Shown: positions 1-8,442 of the stretch, piece after piece
How positions within the stretch are numbered: position 1 is the stretch's first letter
How the letters are laid out: every line of letters begins with the position of its first letter
Source of the DNA: an uncultured Alistipes sp.
GTDB taxonomy: Bacteria > Bacteroidota > Bacteroidia > Bacteroidales > UBA932
Direction: 5' to 3'
Assembly: GCA_900544195.1 (NCBI GenBank)
Contig: UQUJ01000034.1
Location: 1-32,767 of the forward strand
Length of the DNA stretch: 32,767 nt
Notes under the pieces: generated by a model
Seen by the model: only the letters and a program-made list of their open reading frames with translations
What the model was told of the DNA's origin: nothing
The model's database searches: none
Translations under genes and position numbers: made by a program

Positions 1-57
1 ATATAGACCGAAAAGATTCCTTAAGATGATGCAGGTTATTTTTTGAAGGTTACTAAG
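1..57 (-). repeat. Dispersed intergenic repeat, copy A (partial)
   Basis: The reverse complement of this stretch aligns with the repeat at 13963-14026. Bases 1-16 are an exact reverse-complement match to 14011-14026. The AAAAAATAA core and the outer CTTAGTAA end are also shared, while the middle has diverged. The copy runs off the left edge of the window. Confidence 0.6.
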
Positions 58-195
58 TCCTATTGGATTCTTATAAATTTATAACTAAATTGCGCATAGC
101 TAAACCATTTATAAAAAAAACATACTAAGTAATTAAATAATGCTTTACATAAACACACATATAACTAATTAACCTCATTTTAATAAATTACGACT
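58..195 (+). promoter_or_regulatory. AT-rich leader upstream of the C10 protease operon
   Basis: This is a strongly AT-rich gap ahead of the first operon and most likely holds its promoter. A weak candidate is TTGG at 63-66, 19 bases, then TAAATTGC at 86-93, which only loosely fits the Bacteroidetes form TTTG-N19-TAnnTTTG. No coding region, clear operator or Shine-Dalgarno site was seen. Confidence 0.3.
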
Positions 196-1683
196 ATGAA
201 CCACATTATCAAACTTTTCATGTCACTGACGTGCGTCTGCGCGGTTTCCTGCGCTAAGGACAGTTTTGAATTAGCCCAAAGCGGGAAGGAGGATGGGAGC
301 TCCGTCCTGGGCGCAGAAAATCAAGTGGCTACAAAAAGTGCGATAACGGATGTTACCTCCACGGTCAAAAGTCGAAAGGTCTTGGCAAGTGACGTGCCTA
401 CCATTCTTAAAAACCTGTTTGGCATAAATGAGGTACGGAGCAGCAAGCGCTATTCGCTCAACACCATCCAGAAAAACGGAAATCCGATGCTTCATATTGT
501 CAACTATGACGAGGGAGGCTGGGCGATCATCGCCGGAAACGAAAGGGAGAAGAATCAGATTCTTGCCATGAGCGATGTCGGACATTTCGATCCTGACAAC
601 ATCACAAATTCCAATGTGGCGTTCTGGTTCGCGATGCAGCTCGAAGAAATGAAGAATGTCGAATTTGAGGATGACGTAGTGGCTAATATGAATGACAACG
701 GTGATGTGTCAGTAAATTCAATTCCGCCATTCGATGATGAATATGTTTGGGTAAGGCTTCCGTTGGAACCGATAGTGACGACAACCCTTCACTCTGAAGT
801 AGGGCATCTTTTGACAACAAAATGGGGGCAGGAATATCCATGGAATTACAAGTGCCCAGCATTCGGCAGCCAAAAGGCCCCAACAGGCTGTGTGGCCGTA
901 GCTGTGGCGCAATTACTGTACTACTACCATTTCCACCTGGGCGTTCCAAGCGGTCTCTACCATAGCATCGTTCCGACATTCATCCTAAATGGCAATTATT
1001 ACACATCAAGTGTGACAAGATCCGATTACCATGCCAACTCAAGCAGATGGGAAGAAATGGCTAAGACATACCGCTCGCAATGTGCTTCTACCGATTATGT
1101 CGGAGATCTAATGATTGATATTGGAGAAAGAGTGGGCATAAAATATGGCGAGGATGGCAGTGGGGCCGCATTTGACGATTACAAAAATGTATTCTCATTG
1201 TATGGACTTTCAAGTAATGCCATTGATTATAATTCAGACAAACTCATATCCTCTCTGAATGACAATAAACCAGTATTAATCTCCTCAAGAAGAGAAAAAT
1301 TGAAAGCGGTACAATCAGAAAGAAAAAAAGATACAGAAGGGCATTCGTGGGTGATTGATGGCTACAAACGTTACTGCACAATAACAGACAGGCCATACAA
1401 ATGGGTCATCATGCCCCCTGATTCGTTATCATTTTACAACAACATAAACTATGACTATGTGCTCACTGTTGAAGAGAAGGAATGGCGCTTTCCAGATGTG
1501 TACGAAAATCAGATTGATCATTCGTATTCGTACAGATACGATTATTATCTAAAAATGAATTGGGGATACAATGGTTTATATGATAACAATGACTATGATA
1601 TAGGATCATATTCTTGGATAACTGATGGAAATCCATTCTGTGAGAAAACAAAGATGATTTATGATTTCAAACCAAGTAACTAA
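196..1683 (+). CDS. Streptopain-like C10 family cysteine protease, lipoprotein precursor
   Basis: Predicted secreted papain-like cysteine protease of the C10 (streptopain/SpeB, prtT) family, 495 aa. The N-terminus is a lipoprotein signal with a lipobox AVSC at residues 16-19, so Cys19 would be lipidated and the protein held on the envelope. Residues about 60-160 resemble the inhibitory prodomain of this family (KRYSLNTIQ, GWAIIAGNE). The catalytic domain follows. The nucleophile lies in PTGCVAVAVAQ (Cys232), the histidine in GHSWVIDGY (His383), and the conserved Asn-Trp in KMNWGYNG (455-456). Length and domain order are normal for Bacteroidales members. The gene is first of a three-gene operon, 8 bases ahead of the DUF4249 gene, so it may produce peptides or release cargo for the adjacent receptor. 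That link is inference; the family call is firm. Confidence 0.9.
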   Translation: MNHIIKLFMSLTCVCAVSCAKDSFELAQSGKEDGSSVLGAENQVATKSAITDVTSTVKSRKVLASDVPTILKNLFGINEVRSSKRYSLNTIQKNGNPMLHIVNYDEGGWAIIAGNEREKNQILAMSDVGHFDPDNITNSNVAFWFAMQLEEMKNVEFEDDVVANMNDNGDVSVNSIPPFDDEYVWVRLPLEPIVTTTLHSEVGHLLTTKWGQEYPWNYKCPAFGSQKAPTGCVAVAVAQLLYYYHFHLGVPSGLYHSIVPTFILNGNYYTSSVTRSDYHANSSRWEEMAKTYRSQCASTDYVGDLMIDIGERVGIKYGEDGSGAAFDDYKNVFSLYGLSSNAIDYNSDKLISSLNDNKPVLISSRREKLKAVQSERKKDTEGHSWVIDGYKRYCTITDRPYKWVIMPPDSLSFYNNINYDYVLTVEEKEWRFPDVYENQIDHSYSYRYDYYLKMNWGYNGLYDNNDYDIGSYSWITDGNPFCEKTKMIYDFKPSN

Positions 1684-1691
1684 TAAACCGC

Positions 1692-2999
1692 ATGATGAAA
1701 AATAAACTATATCTTATACTATTGATAATACTGGGGATACTGCCCTCCTGCATTGAGTACGTCAACATGGACAGCAGGGAGGAGATGCCGGTGGTGGTGA
1801 ACTGTGTGCTGACGAGGGACACGGTGCAGACGCTGAGGCTTTATCGGATGAGAGTGCTGTCTGAGACCGGGAATGTTCCGGTCGAAGGTGCGACTGTTTT
1901 TTTGCAGGGGAAGGACAATAACGGAAAATTCCAGACCGTGGCAGAGTTCCATCGGACGGAAGGGATCAACTGGGAAGTTAAGTTCCAGCCGGAGTACGAC
2001 ACCGACTATGGCCTGCTTATCAAAGTTCCAGGGAAAGAGGACATCACTGCCACGACACGATTCCCGGAGGATCTGCGACTTATTCAATGCTGCTGCGGAG
2101 CAATTACAGCAGGAGAAGCGATTAGGGATGACAATGGCAATCAGTATATTTATTACGCTTATAGAATGTACACTGCGGAAATTAGAAAAGGAAAGTATTA
2201 CGATGAATATTTCGACAGATATTACATGATCAAAAACGAGGATGGAACACCTTTCAAGGCATATCTTGATGTATCGGAGAACCCATGCAAGATTTGGGTC
2301 TTCTCCCACACTGACACGACTTATGTCAGTCCTGGCAATGAATCCATAACAACTATTAACGAAGGATTTTTTCAATTCTCTGGATCAAGGCAACCTCTTT
2401 CAAAGTATGTCGCAACCAATCATTCAGGAGCAGACAGGTTCAACATCGCTCCCGGGAGAATTGCTGATCTGCATTATTGGAATCGTCCAAACATACCATC
2501 TGAAATCATAAGAACAAATTATAGCCAATGGTGTCTTTACTTATGTCCAGAGATTCCTATATTCAAAGGATTTGTAAGAATCGATCATCCTGCTAATTAT
2601 CGCAACGGGTTAAATATTAATGATTTAAAAAACAGTTATCTGTATTCTGACAGAAGCTTCTTCATCGCAGGAGACTACTCCGACAACTACAACTCATATC
2701 CGAGAGAGGAAAACAAATACCTCTTGCATAGCAATCAATCATTCCTTAACGAGGTCCACTTCGTTTCTGAAGAGTATGATGCTTACCTGCGGGCTCTGTA
2801 TGCCAAATTCCAGAATAAAAATGATTTTGTGCTTTTATCTTACGACTACGACAATGTCTATTCCAACATCAAAGGAGGCACAGGTATCTTCGGAGCCGAC
2901 AACATCACATGGGATATGGTAGAGACTGTACATAGACTTGCTTCTCGTACGGTTAACTGGGAGAGACTTTGCCCGGATGCCCCACGAAAAACAGACTAA
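1692..2999 (+). CDS. DUF4249 domain-containing lipoprotein
   Basis: A 435-aa protein with a lipoprotein signal peptide ending in ILPSC (Cys20). The start of the mature part, with PVVVNCVLTRDTVQTLRLYR, is the typical opening of DUF4249 proteins, which begin with a carboxypeptidase-regulatory-like beta-sandwich. The family's biochemical role is unknown. Its genes are usually paired with a TonB-dependent receptor, as here: the receptor start lies 14 bases downstream. An outer-membrane, substrate-capturing or accessory role is likely by context. Two consecutive ATG codons open the frame; I took the first. The second half of the gene is more AT-rich than the first. Confidence 0.85.
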   Translation: MMKNKLYLILLIILGILPSCIEYVNMDSREEMPVVVNCVLTRDTVQTLRLYRMRVLSETGNVPVEGATVFLQGKDNNGKFQTVAEFHRTEGINWEVKFQPEYDTDYGLLIKVPGKEDITATTRFPEDLRLIQCCCGAITAGEAIRDDNGNQYIYYAYRMYTAEIRKGKYYDEYFDRYYMIKNEDGTPFKAYLDVSENPCKIWVFSHTDTTYVSPGNESITTINEGFFQFSGSRQPLSKYVATNHSGADRFNIAPGRIADLHYWNRPNIPSEIIRTNYSQWCLYLCPEIPIFKGFVRIDHPANYRNGLNINDLKNSYLYSDRSFFIAGDYSDNYNSYPREENKYLLHSNQSFLNEVHFVSEEYDAYLRALYAKFQNKNDFVLLSYDYDNVYSNIKGGTGIFGADNITWDMVETVHRLASRTVNWERLCPDAPRKTD

Positions 3000-3013
3000 T
3001 CCTCCGCAAGATT

Positions 3014-5113
3014 ATGAGCATCAAACAATATAAATCATTCACAACCATAGTGATCTGTCTTGTCACATGCATTCAGGGCCACGCCCAGCATGAAAAGATC
3101 GATACACTCGACGCCGCCAGCATCTCGGCTGACAAAAAAGTTGTCAGGACCGGAGAACGCATCATCAGGCCCGCCGAGTTCCTTGGCATCACAAGCGCGG
3201 TCGGTGCCGGAGACGTGATCAAATTCATCCAGACTCTGCCGGGAATCTCCACAGGAGCGGAAGGCTCGTCAGCGATCTATGTACGAGGCGGCAACATCGG
3301 CAGCAACCTCATCACATTGGACGGAGTGCCGGTCTATGGAAGCAGCCACCTGCTGGGATTCACATCGGCATATTCACCGGACATCGTGTCAGAGACTTTG
3401 TTCCAAGTCGGAGGATTCACTTCCGAAGAGGGCAACTTAACAGCATCGCACATCAGCGTCACGAGCAAGGACGGGGACTTCAACAAGTTCTCCGGCAAGG
3501 TGTCCGTCAGCAATTTTCTTCAGGGAGGAAGTATCTCCACCCCATTGATAAAGGACAAACTGTCATTCATCGGCTCACTCAGGATCAGTCCGATCGGGGC
3601 TGAACTCTCAGCCGTGAAAAGGATGACAGAAGCCCTCGACAGTGTCAGCGGGATCAAGGCAACATCCTACGATGCCTACGGCAAACTGAAATGGAAGGTC
3701 AACCGCAGGCAAAGTCTCTCGCTCAGCGTCTTCAACAGTCTGGACTCCTACGGCTATAGGTACGGTGCCGACTCCGACGAAAGGATGAGATGGGGCAACA
3801 TGATCTCCACCCTCGGCCACGAGTTCTCCCCGGATGGCAATCTCTTCCTACGCAGCAGCCTCTCCTACAACAGTTTCACAAACTATCAGGCGATGCGCAA
3901 GACCTTGGGAGGAGAGGACAACAGCCTCGGAATGCGCAGCTCGCTGGACGAACTGACCCTCCAGTCAACGGCATGCAAAACCTCAGGAAGCGGAACATCG
4001 CTTCAAGGCGGGGTAAAGGCCAGACTGGCTCGCTTCAATCCCGGGTCATCCAGTGCCTACACGGATGCACTCATGAAGCCTGTCTGTCCCGCAAGCGAGT
4101 CAGACATTGTCAGAACACTTTTGGTTACCGTTCATGGCCAAGTCGAGAAAGGGAAGGAGAGCCTGTATCTGATCAGGGCTGCGGGGAGGCTCAACATGTT
4201 CCGCTCCTGGAGACTCCAGGACCACAGCAGTGACAAGACCTATCTCACACCGGAAGCAAGCCTGCTCGGTCGGGTTAACCTTTCCAAATGGATGGGAGTC
4301 GAAGCGACAGCGGACTGGACGGCGCAGCATTACCACACGCTTGAGGGAATCCCCATCGGTTGGTCTCTGGACATGACCGTACCGTCGGACATCAAACTTG
4401 CCCCGGAAAGGGCTCTGCAAGGCTATGCGGGAATATTCATGACTAAAGGGAACCACCGTCTCACACTCGGCGGCTACTACAAGACGATGTCTGGTCTCAT
4501 CTACTTCGCCGACGCCACCCAGATCTTCAGCTCAGCGGCTGCCGGATGGAGACACGGCATCAAAACCGGCAAAGGCCTTTCAAGAGGCATCGAGACGCTT
4601 TATGAATATGATTCCGAACGCCTCCGCGGACGTCTCGCCTACACACTCTCCAAGACGGACAGAACCTTTGAGGAGGTCAACAATGGTGTCACGTTCCCTG
4701 CGAAGTTCGACAGAAGGCACATTCTAAACATCACCGCCGAATATGTCATTTCTAAACAGGAGCGCCGTGAGTTCGGCGTGAACACCTTCTTCACCTACCA
4801 GTCCGGACATTGGGCTACGGTACCTGAAGGACAATATTCAGGAAGCCTGATCCACGGAAGCCACGAAATCACGATAGACTATTTCACCACGATCCACAAC
4901 CGCCAGATGCCGGCCTTCATCCGCTGGGACATCGGGGCGTTCCTCCGTTACGGAATCGGCACAAGACATCCGGGAACCCTCAATGTCGGCATCTACAATG
5001 TCCTCAACCGCCACAACGCCTACAGCATCACTTACGACACCAATGAGCGTACCTGGAAACAGATGAGCCTCTTCCCGATCATGCCAAGTCTCAGCTGGAC
5101 GATGTCATTCTGA
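3014..5113 (+). CDS. TonB-dependent receptor (DUF4249-associated type)
   Basis: Outer-membrane active transporter, 699 aa from the chosen start. The open frame reaches back to 2969, but the ATG at 3014 directly precedes a clean signal peptide (MSIKQYKSF...GHAQ, about 24 residues) and avoids overlap with the upstream gene. There is no N-terminal carboxypeptidase-regulatory domain. A short leader is followed by the plug (GDVIKFIQTLPGIS, AIYVRGG, NLITLDGVPVYG) and then a beta-barrel ending in an aromatic residue (SWTMSF). This compact form is usual for receptors next to DUF4249 lipoproteins. The substrate is unknown. The neighbouring secreted C10 protease suggests peptides or protein fragments, as inference only. 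Confidence 0.88.
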   Translation: MSIKQYKSFTTIVICLVTCIQGHAQHEKIDTLDAASISADKKVVRTGERIIRPAEFLGITSAVGAGDVIKFIQTLPGISTGAEGSSAIYVRGGNIGSNLITLDGVPVYGSSHLLGFTSAYSPDIVSETLFQVGGFTSEEGNLTASHISVTSKDGDFNKFSGKVSVSNFLQGGSISTPLIKDKLSFIGSLRISPIGAELSAVKRMTEALDSVSGIKATSYDAYGKLKWKVNRRQSLSLSVFNSLDSYGYRYGADSDERMRWGNMISTLGHEFSPDGNLFLRSSLSYNSFTNYQAMRKTLGGEDNSLGMRSSLDELTLQSTACKTSGSGTSLQGGVKARLARFNPGSSSAYTDALMKPVCPASESDIVRTLLVTVHGQVEKGKESLYLIRAAGRLNMFRSWRLQDHSSDKTYLTPEASLLGRVNLSKWMGVEATADWTAQHYHTLEGIPIGWSLDMTVPSDIKLAPERALQGYAGIFMTKGNHRLTLGGYYKTMSGLIYFADATQIFSSAAAGWRHGIKTGKGLSRGIETLYEYDSERLRGRLAYTLSKTDRTFEEVNNGVTFPAKFDRRHILNITAEYVISKQERREFGVNTFFTYQSGHWATVPEGQYSGSLIHGSHEITIDYFTTIHNRQMPAFIRWDIGAFLRYGIGTRHPGTLNVGIYNVLNRHNAYSITYDTNERTWKQMSLFPIMPSLSWTMSF

Positions 5114-5135
5114 CAACAATGGGAGGACTGTGGAA

Positions 5136-5245
5136 CCGTGGCACCTAACAATCTGATTATCACGTAACAAAGCAATGTCCTTATGCAGACAATAGCACTA
5201 GGACATTGCTTTTTATATTCATTTTCAAGCACTTAAGTGCCACGG
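5136..5245. terminator. Convergent terminator nested in a concentric palindrome
   Basis: An inner stem (5170-5181 with 5200-5211, 12 bp, AAGCAATGTCCT) is followed by TTTTTAT on the plus strand, so it should terminate the receptor operon. On the minus strand the downstream T tract is weaker (CTTTGTT), but it may also end the aminopeptidase transcript. Around it lies a 9-bp inverted pair, CCGTGGCAC at 5136-5144 and GTGCCACGG at 5237-5245. Both pairs share the same centre (5190.5). The 12-bp palindrome GCACTTAAGTGC is at 5229-5240. Confidence 0.75.
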
Positions 5246-5259
5246 CAACACAACCGCAT

Positions 5260-7068
5260 TTAGATCGGCAGCGTCTTCTGACGAAGCCAAGAAGCGACCT
5301 CTGGAGTGAGACGCGGGGAAAGGGTGCGGAAAACGCGCCCGTTGTAGGCGTTGAGCCAGTCAATCTCGGAGCGGTCGAGAAGATCCTTGACAAGGATTGA
5401 GGTGTCGAAGTGGCAGAGAGTCAACGGCTCAAATCGCAGCCAGTGACCGAAATCATTCACTCCGGCATCAACGCAAAGGATCAGGTTCTCGTGACGGACG
5501 CCGAACTTGCCTTCCCGGTATATTCCCGGCTCATCGCTCGTGATCATGCCAGGGAGCAAGGCCTGACGGTTAAAGTTCTGACGGATGTCCTGCGGACCTT
5601 CGTGGACATTGAGATAGAATCCGACACCGTGGCCGGTTCCATGGCCGAAATCGCGCATCGCGTTCCAAAGCGGCTCACGGGCCAGGACATCCAGCTGGCA
5701 ACCGGCAGTTCCTTTAGGGAAAACGGCCTTAGACAATGCAATATGGCCTTTCAAGACCAGAGTATAGTCCTCCTTCTCCAGCTGGGAGCAAGGCCCAAGC
5801 GGAACAGTCCTGGTGATGTCTGTGGTACCGAACAGAAACTGTCCACCGGAATCGCACAGGTAAAGCCCTTCGGCGTAGAGTTCAGCGGAGCCTTCCTCGG
5901 GAGTGATGTAATGAGGTAAGGCGGCATTCGGACCGTAGGCGGAAATCGTCTCGAAACTCTCGCCACGGAACCCTTCGATCTCCGAGCGGAACTGGTGCAG
6001 TTTCAGCGAGGCTTCATATTCATTGACAGCATCGCCTGCCTCGATGGAGGTTTGCAGCCAGTGAAGGAAACGCTCCACTGCGATGCCATCCTCAAGGTGG
6101 GCCTCCTTCATTCCGGCAACCTCAACATCGTTCTTGACCGATTTGCGAAGTCCGACCGGGGACGTGCCGAAGACGATGGACTGGTCTTTAAGAATACTGC
6201 ACAGATTGTAGTTCAAAGTCGCAGGATCAACGAACATAGTCCTGATGTAACTGCCGTCCACAAGGTTTGAGAGTGCAGCTTCCACATCTGAATATTCCTG
6301 GATGTTCACTCCGTCCGCAAGCAATTCATGGAAACTGTCCTCGGTCTCGCCATCCTCATCCGGAATTGGTCCTTTGCGCGCGAACCAAAGTACATTATCC
6401 TGAGTGACAAGCAAGTACGACATCACGACAGGGTTGTAAGCCACATCCTGACCACGGACATTCAGCATCCACGCTATCTCGTCCAAAGTCGTAAGAAGGA
6501 TAGCATCGTAACCTTTATCAGCCAACCATTTGCGCATCCAACGCACTTTCTGTTCCCTTGACCAACCAACCTGTTCCGGGCCGAGGGTGATGATCGGAGT
6601 CTGAGGTATTTCCGGACGGTCAGTCCACAGGACTTCCAGCATATCCGGGGCGTTGACAAAACGGATCTTCTCTCCAACAGTTTTCTGAATATCCTCAACG
6701 GAAGATACTGTCATGCAAAGCCCGTCAACCGCGACGCAGATCTCGTCAAACTCCGCGAAATGATCCGCAAGCCATTCCGGAATAAGCACCTGACCAAGGA
6801 CACGGGTCTTATGCAATTCCACTCCGGCCTCCGGAAGCTGCCGTGAAGCCTGAATGAAGTAACGTGTGTCCGTCCAAAGGCCGGCGTGATCCTCCGTGAT
6901 GACAAGGTCTCCTTCCCCTGTGTAGCCGGTAAGCCACGCCACCTGATGCCAGCGCGCGGCGGAATATTCACTGTTATGAGGGTCATTCCCCGTCACGATG
7001 ACGACATCCCACCCCTTCGAGCGCATCATCGCCCGAACGGCCTCGATTCTATCTTTGAATATGCTCAT
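5260..7068 (-). CDS. Xaa-Pro aminopeptidase, M24B family
   Basis: Dinuclear metallopeptidase that removes an N-terminal residue ahead of proline, 602 aa, the long three-domain form seen in Bacteroidales. Residues 1-310 form two creatinase-like N-terminal domains. The catalytic pita-bread domain follows with all five metal ligands visible: Asp406 (LCDSGGQF), Asp417 (TTDITRT), His480 (GHGTGHGVG), Glu513 (SDEPGIY) and Glu527 (VRHENL). No signal peptide is seen, so it should act in the cytoplasm in peptide turnover. It is the last gene of a minus-strand run after the YtxH, holin-like and 77-aa genes, with a gap of only 36 bases, so cotranscription is likely. Confidence 0.93.
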   Translation of the reverse strand: MSIFKDRIEAVRAMMRSKGWDVVIVTGNDPHNSEYSAARWHQVAWLTGYTGEGDLVITEDHAGLWTDTRYFIQASRQLPEAGVELHKTRVLGQVLIPEWLADHFAEFDEICVAVDGLCMTVSSVEDIQKTVGEKIRFVNAPDMLEVLWTDRPEIPQTPIITLGPEQVGWSREQKVRWMRKWLADKGYDAILLTTLDEIAWMLNVRGQDVAYNPVVMSYLLVTQDNVLWFARKGPIPDEDGETEDSFHELLADGVNIQEYSDVEAALSNLVDGSYIRTMFVDPATLNYNLCSILKDQSIVFGTSPVGLRKSVKNDVEVAGMKEAHLEDGIAVERFLHWLQTSIEAGDAVNEYEASLKLHQFRSEIEGFRGESFETISAYGPNAALPHYITPEEGSAELYAEGLYLCDSGGQFLFGTTDITRTVPLGPCSQLEKEDYTLVLKGHIALSKAVFPKGTAGCQLDVLAREPLWNAMRDFGHGTGHGVGFYLNVHEGPQDIRQNFNRQALLPGMITSDEPGIYREGKFGVRHENLILCVDAGVNDFGHWLRFEPLTLCHFDTSILVKDLLDRSEIDWLNAYNGRVFRTLSPRLTPEVASWLRQKTLPI

Positions 7069-7104
7069 TCGCGGAATAGGTTAATTAATGAATATGATTG
7101 AGCG

Positions 7105-7338
7105 TCATTTGAACAGCCTGCGCTTGAGCAGCCTAACGGCCACAAGCAGCAACTTCTCCACCGGCAGGAATGCTGAAATATTCCTCAATCCGGAGAAAAA
7201 CATGTTGGAAGGCGTGAATGCCTCCTTGACATCAAGAAGCGACTCACGCACAGCAAGTTCCCTGCGCCGAAGGCGCTCCCGGACATCTTTCTGGGCGGAC
7301 TCCAGCCCGTCCATCGTCTTGATTTCAGAGTATCTCAT
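7105..7338 (-). CDS. Small hypothetical protein after the holin-like gene
   Basis: A 77-aa basic protein that I do not recognise as a named family. The first half is charged and probably helical (DVRERLRRRELAVRESLLDV). The second half holds a moderately hydrophobic stretch (AFLPVEKLLLVAVRLL) ending in a basic tail (KRRLFK), which suggests peripheral membrane association. Its start lies 3 bases after the stop of the holin-like gene, and the base composition matches the neighbours. This supports a real third member of the YtxH/holin-like operon. Confidence 0.65.
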   Translation of the reverse strand: MRYSEIKTMDGLESAQKDVRERLRRRELAVRESLLDVKEAFTPSNMFFSGLRNISAFLPVEKLLLVAVRLLKRRLFK

Positions 7339-7341
7339 GGC

Positions 7342-7698
7342 CTATCTGTCCTCGTCAAAGAAAAGTTTGATGAACATCGGAACGAAAGTGTTGCGGAAAA
7401 GCCTCCTTCTCAGCAGGATGACAATCCCCAGAATCACGGCGAACACCACGGCCACGATCCCCGCGCCGGCTGCATAACTGCCTATCAGCTCCCCTATCCA
7501 CATAACACCCCCGATGGCGAGAGCAGTCAGAATCACTGACACGATGAACAGGACAAGCAACATGTAAAGCAACTTGCCGAGCGTCAATGACAATCCCTTA
7601 GCGGTTCTTAATTTGAGGTCATCAATCCTGGTCTCGACATAATCAGCAGTGTTCCTGCCAAGATCCTCAATCGGTTTTGTGAACTCACTCATCGTCAA
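7342..7698 (-). CDS. Phage holin family (holin superfamily III-like) membrane protein
   Basis: A 118-aa protein. The amphipathic N-terminus (DLGRNTADYVETRIDDLKLR) is followed by two strong transmembrane segments at about 43-68 (LLYMLLVLFIVSVILTALAI) and 75-95 (AGAGIVAVVFAVILGIVILL), then a short basic tail. This is the usual layout of the bacterial chromosomal 'phage holin family' proteins, also called DUF1469-like. Despite the name there is no prophage here. Such genes are housekeeping envelope genes, often next to YtxH proteins. Its start overlaps the end of the upstream ytxH-like gene by 4 bases (ATGA), indicating translational coupling. Confidence 0.8.
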   Translation of the reverse strand: MTMSEFTKPIEDLGRNTADYVETRIDDLKLRTAKGLSLTLGKLLYMLLVLFIVSVILTALAIGGVMWIGELIGSYAAGAGIVAVVFAVILGIVILLRRRLFRNTFVPMFIKLFFDEDR

Positions 7699-8009
7699 GC
7701 GTTTTCCGACGGCCTTTCGGCATATTCAATGTCCTTCTGAATCGCGCTCTCGAGTTTCTCCAAGCGCTCGAGAATCTTCATCCTGACATCTTCCTTCAGA
7801 TCCTCGGCCTGATCCTGAAGTTCCGCCCTCAGGTCGTTGAGTTCCATTCTGGCGAGTCTTGCCCGTGCCTTGGCGGAATCCGCGGCGTCACCGACAGTCT
7901 CCTTCAGTTTCCTGCGTGTCTCCTCGCCCTTCTCAGGAGCGAACAACAGCCCAAGGGTAAGCCCGGCGGCTGCCCCCGCGACAAACGCTAATAATGAATC
8001 ACCTTTCAT
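7695..8009 (-). CDS. YtxH domain-containing protein
   Basis: A 104-aa protein. An N-terminal hydrophobic segment of about 20 residues (LAFVAGAAAGLTLGLLFAPE) is followed by GEETRRKL and a long charged, probably coiled helix. This matches the YtxH/general-stress small membrane protein family (one short TM segment, then amphipathic helix). It is first in a run with the holin-like, 77-aa and aminopeptidase genes. Members elsewhere are linked to envelope stress, but a specific role cannot be read here. Confidence 0.85.
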   Translation of the reverse strand: MKGDSLLAFVAGAAAGLTLGLLFAPEKGEETRRKLKETVGDAADSAKARARLARMELNDLRAELQDQAEDLKEDVRMKILERLEKLESAIQKDIEYAERPSENA

Positions 8010-8442
8010 AACATTCGATTTTCACAAACTTACATAAAAATCTGCGATTTTTACGCCCGTCCCATAAGAAAGGAACAGTTTTTTAGAGGAAATATAAACC
8101 ATACTGATCAGAAATCCAATTCATCAGCGCCGATTTCTGTCTGCCAACACAAACGGAACTCCTCGTGCAAGTGACAATAAGGCCATAACGCAACCCGTGA
8201 GTGTCCCGCAATCCTTCCGGGCGACAGAAAAGGGTTCCACAATCCTCCCGTGCGCAAAAGTGACCCTCTCACGTACGAAGGCCTTATTTTGATCCTCCTC
8301 GTGAGCAGGAGGGCTTAGTCTGCGCACGGGAGGGACTGCCGAGGCTGTCTCGTGAGCAGGAGGGCTGGGGCTGCGCACGGGAGGGACTGCCGAGGCTGCC
8401 TCGTGAGCAAGAGGGCTTAGTCTGCGTACGGAACCATAGACA
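8010..8442. other. 433-base gap between ytxH and dnaE ends
   Basis: Holds no convincing gene. Near the ytxH start the minus strand shows a -7-like TAAGTTTG (plus 8025-8032), but no good -33 match. The dnaE-proximal part carries 51-bp tandem repeats and GC-rich inverted stretches: CCTCCCGTGCGCA near 8231 is the complement of the TGCGCACGGGAGG inside the repeats. An 84-residue minus-strand frame here is low complexity and was rejected. Confidence 0.5.
8299..8432. repeat. 51-bp tandem repeat, about 2.6 copies
   Basis: Units begin with TCGTGAGCA at 8299, 8350 and 8401, an exact 51-base period. Units share GGAGGGCT, CTGCGCACGGGAGGGACTGC and GAGGCTG with a few substitutions; the third is cut short. 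The array lies directly downstream of the dnaE stop (minus strand). Confidence 0.85.

Noticed and set aside
2969..3013. Longer N-terminus for the TonB receptor
   Set aside because: It overlaps the DUF4249 gene and puts 15 residues before a normal signal peptide.
7342..7698. Prophage, suggested by the holin family name
   Set aside because: No other phage gene is nearby; this protein family is a common chromosomal membrane protein in the order.
8124..8378. 84-codon minus-strand frame rich in PPAHE and SPP
   Set aside because: It is produced by reading the 51-bp tandem repeats and has no family signature or operon link.
8299..8432. CRISPR-like array
   Set aside because: Adjacent units with no unique spacers and no cas genes: a simple tandem repeat.
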